A model generated the notes under the pieces. The model saw only the letters and a list, made by a program, of their open reading frames with translations, was not told the DNA's origin and searched no databases. Both the position numbers and the translations under genes were made by a program. From Acestrorhynchus altus (taxonomy: Eukaryota; Chordata; Actinopteri; Characiformes; Acestrorhynchidae), in contig CM067507.1 of assembly GCA_034509495.1 (NCBI GenBank), forward strand, positions 17,306,950 to 17,370,949: a stretch of DNA of 64,000 nucleotides, written 5' to 3'. Every line of letters begins with the position of its first letter. The first letter of the stretch is position 1. Of the stretch, positions 50,583 through 61,200 are shown in pieces.

Positions 50583-52425
50583 TTGAATGAAACGCCATTA
50601 CATCCTTTAGGGTTTAGGCTGACTTTAAACACCATGAGAGTGTGAGGTCATATCACTACAATACATGCAATGCTACAAGTGTGCATATGTCTATATATTC
50701 AAAGAATGATTTGAATATACAGAAATATGCTAGTAGTAATTATCTTCTTTATTCAATTACAGAATAAATACTGAATAAGGTGTGATAAAGCCTAATATAT
50801 GAGCATTTAACTGATACTAAATTTAATTCTTAATGTTTTGTTAAGTGTGTGTTACGCTGGTATAAGTGGATCAGACCCAGTATTTAAACACTGTGTCCAT
50901 TCACTGTTCACTCTATTACACACTCCTACATATTTGCTCCACCTTGTAGATGTAAAGTTACAGACAGAAGCTCATCTATTTCTGCACAGTTTGTGTTGGT
51001 CACCCTCCAGTCCATCAATGCTCACAGGATGCTGCCCACAGCATGCTGATAGCTAGATATTTCTGGTTGGTGGACTGTTCACTCCAGCAGCTCTGGTGTG
51101 TGGGATCCACTCGTACATGCAACACACCACCAGAGTCAGGTCCTGACCATTGAAGATCAGGGTGAAAGGAGGCTAAACAATTATGCAGAGAAAAAGATAA
51201 GACTATAGAACTTAATGTAATTATAGAACTACAAAGTGCTACTGTATGGTCAGTGGAGTTTGGTAAAATGTGTACAAAATATAGAAACTAAGAGGTGGTT
51301 ATAATGTCATGGCTGATCGGTGTATTATGGCAGAAACATATTATGTATATGATTTCTACAGCTCAGTATGCACTTTGGCTGTGTATTAGTAATCGCTGAG
51401 AGTCTGTAAAGGAAATTACATTTCATCTTTTAGTGAAATAACATTGTCTAACCACTGCAGGTACTTATGTTCTTTCCATATTAGGGCTGAGAAATTTATC
51501 GTAAATATAGATGTCTCGAGATACATTTGGTACAAAAGAGGTCATATTGTAATATCTGTAATGCAGGTTATCATTTAGGATTTGATTCCATAAAAAAAAG
51601 AATGGGAGTTGGTTGTTTTCTTGAGGATAGTCAATGCAATGCAATGGTCAAAACTCGAGCTGTACCAAGAGCCCTTCGAGCTTCAAGTACAGCTCGGCTT
51701 GAGGCACCATCCCTCAAAATGCAAGGTAAACATGCATCCAGACTCTTTTCTGTTCTGGCACCAAAATGGTGGAACGAACTTCCCCTGGGAGTCTGAACAG
51801 CTGAGTCCCTCACTGTCTTCAAACGCAGACTGAAGACTCATCTGTTTCAGGAGTATTTAACTCCATAAAGACTTTTGTTTCAACATGGTCTAAACGTGTG
51901 GAATCTCTAGATTCCAGCCTTGTCTACTAGCTAAGGATATTCTAAGTAAACAGCAAAGCACTTTTGAAAGTCGCTCTGGATAAGATGTAAATGTAAATGT
52001 AATTGTAATGTAAATGGATTGCAGAAGGATAGCACTCAGAGTACAGTCTTATTCAAATGATGTCATAGAAACATTGCAGTTAATCATTACTATTTAAATA
52101 TACAGAATGCTGTGTTTTTGGTGTTACAATTACATTACATTACAAATACAATTTTTTACATTGTATTTTTCTATGTAAAAATTTTCTATGTATTTTTCTA
52201 TCATATCTAATAATATATTATATATACATACATATGTACACACACACACACACACACATATATATACATATACATACACACACACAGGCCTAGTAAAACC
52301 TACTTCAAATGAGTCCACATAGAAATGCAACACTGCCACCTAGAGGAAAATGTTAATACTGGCTAGTTCATAGTTCAGCTCTGGTAATCTATTAATGGGT
52401 GATCATAGAGAAGAATATCTATGTC

Positions 52426-52512
<87 letters not shown>

Positions 52513-54998
52513 GACATGAATGGAGCACTTTGTCTCACCCTCCAGGTTTGTCAACATTGTTAGAATCAGCACACTTAAAGGTCACTCTTTTTGCAGAGAC
52601 AGCTGTGCCTCCTTGCCCTGTTGGACTTCCAACAACCACAGCAGCTGCTGCAGATGGTTTACTCCGCTGCTCTTCCTCAAGCAACACATCCCGGAAGGAT
52701 TGTGAAGAAGGAGGGGACTGCACCGCTGTAACCCTGAGCAAAACACAAAAGAGTTCTCAGCACTATGAAACTAGATGCAGAGGGCAGGACATAGCTAACA
52801 GGATAAAGACATACCAAGCCTTTGCAGGCTTCACTGGAACAGCTACAGGGGCTGATTTAGCAGATGCTGCTTCCACACTGCCCTCTCTAGTGGCCATGGC
52901 CATCATTTTCCTTTGCTTCTGAGACAGTTTAGTTGGGGTGACTGAAGATTTGATGCTGTTTCCAGACCTTTCAAACACAAGAAAGTAGTTACTTTGAAAA
53001 TAGAAGTTAACACTTAAGTAAGTTTATCAAATGAAATCAAAATTGATTTGCATGACACTTTTTACAACTGTTGTCTCAGAACAGCTTTGCGGAACCAGGC
53101 TCAGAATTGGGGACTCATCCTCCTCTGGCCAAACTACTTAAACATAGTTAGTTAGGAGGCACTGGACCACCACATGTTTGCTGTAATACTCAGGTGTACT
53201 GAAGTAATGATAATTTGATGGTGGACATAATAGTTACAGTGAATATTATCTTTAGTTAAGATATGCTTCATTCATCTATCAATGTACTGTATCCAAGGTT
53301 CTAGGATGAACAGTACCTAGAAGTATATAGACAATATTCATAAACACTCACAAGCCAGGGCTTTTTGGGGTGGCTCCAAGGTTCAGGTTACTGGCCTCCA
53401 TTTCCATAATGGTCCGGAGGTCCAAAACAGGTGCTGGGCGAGCAGGACTAAAACAGAATCAATGTTATCTTACTGGGCAGCATTTCACTGTGGGTTATGC
53501 TACAAATGCAATCCGGACAGTGGGTGAAAACATTGTGCTGTATATAGAGCACTTTGATTGAGCTCTTTTTCAGTCTATATTTAAGGCACATTAAGTTTGA
53601 TGGAGGCGTCCTTGCAGCTCACCTGGCCTTAATCTTTGGGATGTTTTCAGGTGTGGAAGGCTTAGTAGGCACAACTCCATTTTTCAAGGTTGGAGTGTTA
53701 GGAGGAGTACTGCAGTAAATATGTCCTGACCTATACTCCTGAAATGCACAAATACATTGATTTCTAACAGCACAGGATAACAAAAGCTAAATGTGTGTGC
53801 ACTGTCTTTGTGTATTACTTGTGCATCAGGTCTGTCCTGAAAAATTGGTGACTGAAGATCTCGAGGGCTGCCAACTCCCATATAACTGCCCTCAGAATCA
53901 GATGTGATCAGCTCATGAAGGGATTCCACTGAGCAGGCCTTCCCAGAATCAATTAAGCCTGTGTATTAAAAATAATAACCTTAGCCCACTAATGGTGAAA
54001 CACAAAACATACAGTGCATGCAAAGAGTAGATGATTCAAACTATTTCTCTGTGCCAGGTACAGGTAAGATTTAAAAGGAGAAGGAAAAAAAAAAATCAGT
54101 GAAACACATTGTAAAAAGACTTTATTCCAAGTCATTCCTATTGGTCCAACGGTCATAAAAACCTTGCTTCGATGTAAACAACAAAAACTGTCAGATTTTT
54201 TTTTGCCTGACAACAAAGATATACTCAGCATAAAAAAAATAGTTGCATCCAGAAGGAATCAACCTAACAACTAACAGGAATGAACACGCCACCCCTACCA
54301 CAAAATCTGCAGCAAATGTGTGAAAATACTGAAGCTGAATGGAATGGATTATAGCAGGACACCATTAGAAACCTCTACAACTCCATGCTGAGACGTGTGG
54401 TATGCATTAAAAAACATGGCAGCCCCACACCATACTGTGACACACTACTTTTGTATATCTTGCTCAATAAATATTGCCCATATCAGTCTAATTTTTACAA
54501 TCATTTATTGTTCCTGGAAAACTTTACTTACTTTATTTTGAATAGCACTGCAATCTCACACCTTCTGGGTGCAATTAATTTTTGACTAGTGAATGAGTCT
54601 ATATTACAGTGGTTTCCATCTGTCATATTGGAGGTAACTCACCTGACGAAGGTGGACTCTGGAGAACATCAGTGGGTGAATTTTGAATTATATCAGACAG
54701 ATTATACCCTCCTGAGCTATCAGAGCGGCGCCGTGGTTTCTTCTTTGCTTTCATCTTGGCTTTCTTCAACAGACTGTCACTGAACAAACATGTATGGCAA
54801 GGTCATATCTTTGCACTGTAGAGCCAGGTTTAAACTGCCTGACAAAATGGTCACAAGGTGACTAACATACTTGCTAGACTGCTCCAGTTCAGAGCCATTT
54901 TTACAGATGGTTGTTGAATCCCAACTGATGTCTTCATAAGCACTAAGATCAGGGGCATCGAGATATGGAGTGATATGTCTCCTCTCCATGGCTGGAAC
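49098..54998 (-). CDS. ibtk: ibtk exons 19-27: C-terminal tail
   Basis: Exons 54871-54998, 54643-54779, 53819-53958, 53622/53623-53738, 53352-53447, 52815-52967, 52539-52733, 49478-49610 and 49098-49229. Contains the basic KKAKMKAKKKPRRRSDSS (NLS-like), SDSEGSYMGVGSPRDLQSP, PTKLSQKQRKMMAMATRE, and the well-conserved end VTFASIVEEEKQQEAALIRS ... PMWNKHSY. An AATAAA hexamer (49110-49115 on +) lies inside the Asn-Lys codons just before the stop. About 25 residues present in human IBTK before the PW motif seem absent. Confidence 0.9.
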
Positions 54999-57900
54999 CT
55001 GAGGAAACCATAAAAATGATTTAAGACCCTTAAAGTTGGCAAGATCATCATTACGCCCAGAGCTATCCATATTGATAAAAACCCACCATTTTCCTATATG
55101 CTTCAGACAGCTCCAACAACACATCATCACTCAAATTCTCCAGGGCCCTGGGACAAACAGGGGTTTAATGTTCTTTCTCAGAATATAGGATCTTCATCCA
55201 AAATAGCATGAGGCATACAAAGGTTCATTAAACCTTTTTTATTACTAAACACTTACAAATTTTCAAAAGCTTACTTAAACCAAACAGGGTGTATAAACCC
55301 AAGGCTTACTTGGATTCCAGCATGGCAGCCATATTAAGACCAATAAACTGCAGACAGGACAGTTTTAACTGCTCAGCATTGTATACAACAGCAAACTCCA
55401 GCAGCTCTGCAGCATTCTTCAGAGTTACTGTACATAAATATGACAAACAATAAAATATGAAACAAGTGTTTTTTTTATTTTGTAGGCAGATATGTGACAA
55501 AGGTTTTAAAAATATAACTTACGGTTTTCAGTAAGGGTCACCTCACACATCTCCTTGAGTCGAATGATTAGCAGCTGATCAGCCACCACCAGCACTTTAC
55601 AAACAAACTCCACACTCAGAGACTCTGCCAAAACACACATGGCTCATATGGAACATCTTATATGTGTGACCACTGTTAAGGCCAATTTATCTTAAAGGTA
55701 GCAAACAACAATACCTGCAATAGTGGGAGCCTCATCTGTGTATATGTACTCAAGTATGACCTGCAAGACCTTGGCACTAGTGGGCATCTCCAGTGCAGTA
55801 CAGCTGGTAGACTAAAGGGGGCAGAACAGACTCACATATCAATCCTGAGAACAGCAGCAAATGACGACTGAAGCACACTAAATATGCATGTACAGATAAA
55901 GGGGTTTTAATCAAATGTAAACATAACAATGCATTTATACCTCTATCCAGGGATTCCCCAACATGCTGTTGAAATACTCTGTGAAACAGACAGGTAGCAA
56001 AATTACGGCTGAGAACACAAACCTGGGTCAGTGTGCATTGCAAGTAAAGTTTCAATGAGTAGGCTGAAGAATTTACTGCATGAATCTGATTACAGCCACT
56101 GAGACATGCACTGTCCACTTTCTAAATGCAGAGTTTCTAAATGTATCGTGTAAGATGGGTCACTGAAGGTCTAGAGGGCTGCCAACCCTCACATTACACC
56201 TCTCAGCATTCTGATCATAAAGATACATTGTAGCATCTTCAATATGTGTTTAATTGCTAGATTTGGTCACAAAAATGTGCTCACAGGCTTAAATAATTTC
56301 AAGGGATTACTTCATACTGCAGTGCAATTAGAAGACCCCAAAATAGCTCTGTATGACTCACCAAGTCGGGCACACAAAACACATTTGTGACAAGGGAACT
56401 CCTTCCCATCATAAGATTTCAGAGTGACGTCACAGAGGTAAGGGCTGAGAGAGCACAGAGCAGAGATCATAATCAGAAATGTGTACCTTTAATAAGAAAT
56501 AATGTAGGACCTTAAATTGCACACATTTTCTGCACAGTTACCATTTGTTTTGAGAGAATCGTGGTGTGTTTCTATTCTTCTTTTGAACAACACTGATTTT
56601 CCCATTCTCATACTTCACTCCATCAAGCCTAGAGAATCACATCACTGTTAGTATTATTATTGATACATGGCTTTAAAAATATATAATTCCAAAAACTGTT
56701 ATGAGGCACATTACACTTAAGCACATTCAATGCAAACAAACTAAAACCACTAAATCTCACCTTGCAGAGAGACCACCTAAACCTAGTTTCTTGGCAACTC
56801 CTTGGAGCATCTTCACAGGATTGTAGCTAGATTCAGGAGCAACACTACCCTTGCCCTTTTTTCCTGACTTGGCACTCTTGCTCTTTGGCCTGTCTCCCTC
56901 ACCAGGAGTAGAGGAGGGCAGGGAACGGTAAACGTCTAAAGCAGAGTGGCTGCCAAGTCTAAGCTCCTCCAGGCTGTGGATCAGATGCTGCTGCTGCTGC
57001 TGCTCTGGGCCCTGGCTGAGGCGTGGCATGTTTGGCCTGGCACCATGCACTAGCATCTCACAGGAGTCTGTGTAGATGAAGTGCAATGCCTGCTCCAGCA
57101 TCTCAGAAGAGACCTTCTCCAACACCAGAAGGTCACAGCCCACAGCATCCACACTCCTCTTCACGTCCCCATCTCCTCCTTCTCCCTCTTCTCCTTCTGC
57201 AAGCAGCTGCTTGCGAAAAAATTCAGAACGCATGGAGAGGATGTAACTATGAGCAGGAAAAACGCGATCCCCAGCTTGAAGAGTCACGTCGTGGATGCTA
57301 TCCATTTCTTCAGCCTCAGCCAGGAGTTGCTGGAAGTTCTTGGTGAATGAGGAGGCTGACACAGTGGGCACTTCATATAAGCTGTGCAGAGAGAGGCCAT
57401 AGATACAAACTTTAAAAAGAAGTGGGTGATGAGGGACACCAAACAACGTCTATATAATGTGCTTAGAATCTAAACACATTATATAGACACATTATATAGT
57501 TTCATAAATACAAATATGTCTATATTTAATGTCCAAAAATTCACATAGTCCAGGTTGGATGATAAATTGTCCCTACAGTTACTCTCAATAATGAGAGTGA
57601 CAATAGTGCATTCACTATATTTTAGACGAAATTACCTGGTTTTGGGATCAGACTGCAGCACACCAAAGTTACGGCCCTTGGAGTCCATGATGATTTTTAC
57701 AGCTCGGTGGATGTAGGGGAGCTTTTCAAGACGAATACGCTCATACATACCTCCAATCTCCGAGTGACCACACACCTCTATACCCACACCTGACAGAGCA
57801 GAACCCTGATTCAGATTAAGCCAACTCAATCAAGTAAGAATAATAGTACAAATAGATCTTTGAACCTTTGATGTTTTACCTTTCTTGTCAACAATCTTCT

Positions 57901-58115
57901 TGTATTCTCCAAGCCACTGGCCACTGAAGCCCTCCCCATCCTGTGTAACAAACATCATTTTGCTCTTGCCAAGAGCAATGTCTGATATGAACACCTGCCT
58001 TCCATAGGCCCACCTACACTGTCTCACCGAGTTGCCCACAGAGCGCCAGCTAAACACCTGAGAGACAATATGAAAACAGCTTAAAGCCTTCTATTTAAAC
58101 ACATAACAACAATAC

Positions 58116-58160
<45 letters not shown>

Positions 58161-58229
58161 GCATAATAATAAGCATTATTATTATTATTATTAATAAGAC
58201 TGTTAATAACAATAATAATAATAACAGTC

Positions 58230-58296
<67 letters not shown>

Positions 58297-61200
58297 AAAC
58301 ATTCTCACTCTCCCAGCTTCATCCAGGGCCAGAATGGTTATCTTCTCTCCCCCACTCTCAGTAAGAATGTGGGGGTCAACCCGATGATCCAAACTGCCTC
58401 CACTGACAAGAACCTTCTTGATGTTCAACTGCCTAGAAGAAGAAGAAAGAAAGACATTAGTACTTAGAATCTAAGGACTAAAATATACAGTCAATACATT
58501 GTAAGCACAGACACTTTAAAGACCCATCACTGACCACCATGAATGTCACATCTGATGCACTATAAAATGAATATCAAAATGTAAAATCAGCTGATCCACA
58601 CATGGATGCATTACATAATGAATAAAGTGCCATAACAGTCAAATCCACTGCCTGACTCTCGCTGTTCCATTTTGTTAAAAACATTTCATGGTGCTGCTGT
58701 ATTTCCAAAAAAATGCATCTCTCACACAGGCTCAAATTCCCTCTGAATTTTAGCTGAAGGTCAAAACTCACTTGGAGACAATTTTCTTGCACTGATAGTC
58801 AGCAAGTAGGTAGATGTCCCCTTTTTCAGACAAACACACAGTGGCTCCATTACTGGTTGCTACCATGGCGATGGTCACATCCTTGTGGTGTAGAGCAGAT
58901 ACTTGACGGGGCACAGTCACACACTTATCCCCATTTGGGTCCAACAAGTAGCCTGGGGAAAAAGAAGTAATTATATTGAGAACACAGCAACTAAGCTCAG
59001 GTTAGATTCCAGCAATAAAAGCAGTTTCTATTCCACGTTTTTAGAATCAATGCTTAAAATGCTTAAAAACATTAAATGAAGCACAGGGGCATGAATATAA
59101 GACGAATACAGCGTAGGCCATGATATTTACTCCATCTGACATCTAACTCTTGGAAAAAGAATCAGTAGTTGAATCTATTAATTGTTTCCTTCAATAATTA
59201 TTAAATAAAACTTTCTAAAAATGAATAAAATTTCACCCAGTTCATTGCATAAATCAGAATATACATGGAAAAGCATACTATTGTCATACTGTGGTTGTTA
59301 AATGGATCCATATTGACTTTTCCTTCCTTCCTTACCCAGCTGTCCACCATTCAGTCCCACTGTGTAGACTGCATCTCTAGTCCACAAAACAGTGTGAAAC
59401 CTTCCTGCAGCAACACCAATTACAGCCCTTCCTTTGAAAGACTTGGAAGTCACCTGCACACAACAGTACACAGAAATGTAAGGATATATCACCATTTCAA
59501 AAGCTTTTCTACACAAACTGATCTAACAAAAGTATGTCTAACCTGTTTAGGCAGTTGACTGGCAGCAGGAGGAGGTAACAGGCCAAGCTGGTGGTACATG
59601 TTGAGCCCAAAAGAATAGACATAACCTTCCTCAGTCAGAACCACTGTGTGATCTCTGGCTGCAGCAATCTGTGAGCAGTGATGGGAGAGGAGCCCCTCTA
59701 CCATGCGAGGAACCTGGAACATGGAATCAAGTAGACATGCATAAAAACTGTTTTACAGATGTTACATTCAACAACAAAGCCAATAATGAGGCTAGAAATT
59801 CATACCAAATATGTCTGTTCATCCCCATGTCCAAGACGTCCTCCCTGACCGTGCCCACAGGTGTAAACCTGTCCCTTCAGAGACAGGAAGACAGAGTGGA
59901 ACTTGCACAAGACCACCTTAAAAGACACAAGCAAGACACCAATATGAGACAAAAAGAATATCTTAAGGGAAAACAACCTGAAAAGGACCATTTACTGATA
60001 TAGTTTAAACAACCCACTGAAACTTTATTTGCTAATTCATTTCTTTTATTTCTTATTCACTCATCCTGGTTAGCACAATTTATTCATTGTCAAAATCTAC
60101 CATGTGTGTTTTTGGAAAGTGGGAGGAAACTGGAGTACCTGGAGGAAACCCATACAGACAGAGGGAGAACACGTTCCTTTTTTATTACCCAGACAAAAAA
60201 CCCAAACTGCTCCTTATACTGGCTACAAAGGTCATGGCAAATGGCTAAATATAAATGGTGCACATTTACTATAATTAACTTCCATGAAGTCTGAAGAAGG
60301 TTTTCCTTCCCCTGTAAAGCTACCATTCTGAAGAGTTTTGCATCTCATGGAACAGTATACTAGTTCTATTCATTATGTATGTTTGCTGAACTTTGGGAGG
60401 TTAGGAGGATTGTTTTGCAAGTCTGGTGTTCTGCTCACCTGCTGTGGTTCAGACTACAGGTACTACAGCACTCCACTGAACTTTGCCTTGGAGCAAGTGG
60501 AAGGAGAAGGCCGGAGCCAACATCATAACTAATGCAAGAGCCTCTTCAAAGCCCAACCAAAAGGAAAGAGATGTTCTGTAAAGCATCCCGGGTTCTGTAA
60601 AGCATGTGCCAAAGTGCACATTGGACACAATCCCTCCGTCACACAAGCTGGGCTTATTGAATTTGAGCATGTTATTCATGAATTAATATTTAACTCTGAG
60701 CATCTGCACAACAGCACGCTGGTCACAGGGGTCTGTCTTTCTGTGTATGGGGCACCTGAGGGCTGCTGAAAGGTTGGGGAACATGATCCCCTACATACTG
60801 AGCATTATGAAATTAATGTCCAGAGCAGCGCCCCGGTCAGCGAGTTTCAGAAATGAATATGCCTACAGGAATGGAATGATCTGAAGTTCACTGAAGTACA
60901 TGGTAGGAAATGAAGAAAATGAATGGCAGTTGAAGAGTATAAACTTTCAATCAAGTGGAGCATTGTTTCACTGCTTTCATGCCTGGGTAAGCTACACACA
61001 GTGAAGTACAACTGCCATCCCTGTGTGATTAACAGTGTTACGTGATATCATATAATGATACCTATTATCTATATAGAAAACCACACCACTTAATGGCTGT
61101 ATTGAGAACTCACAATTGAAGTGTCTTTTTTGCTTTAATTGTACTGAATAGAACATATTCTCTTACCTTCAACAATAAGGCATCAAATGCAAGAGTGCCC

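Noticed and set aside
54777..55130. 117-codon minus frame as a separate gene
   Set aside because: It is ibtk exon 19 plus read-through into both flanking introns.
58081..58428. Poly-Leu/Ile frame with apparent transmembrane character
   Set aside because: It is the TAA array of ibtk intron 8 read through from exon 8; the donor GTGAGA and acceptor on the other side define the intron.
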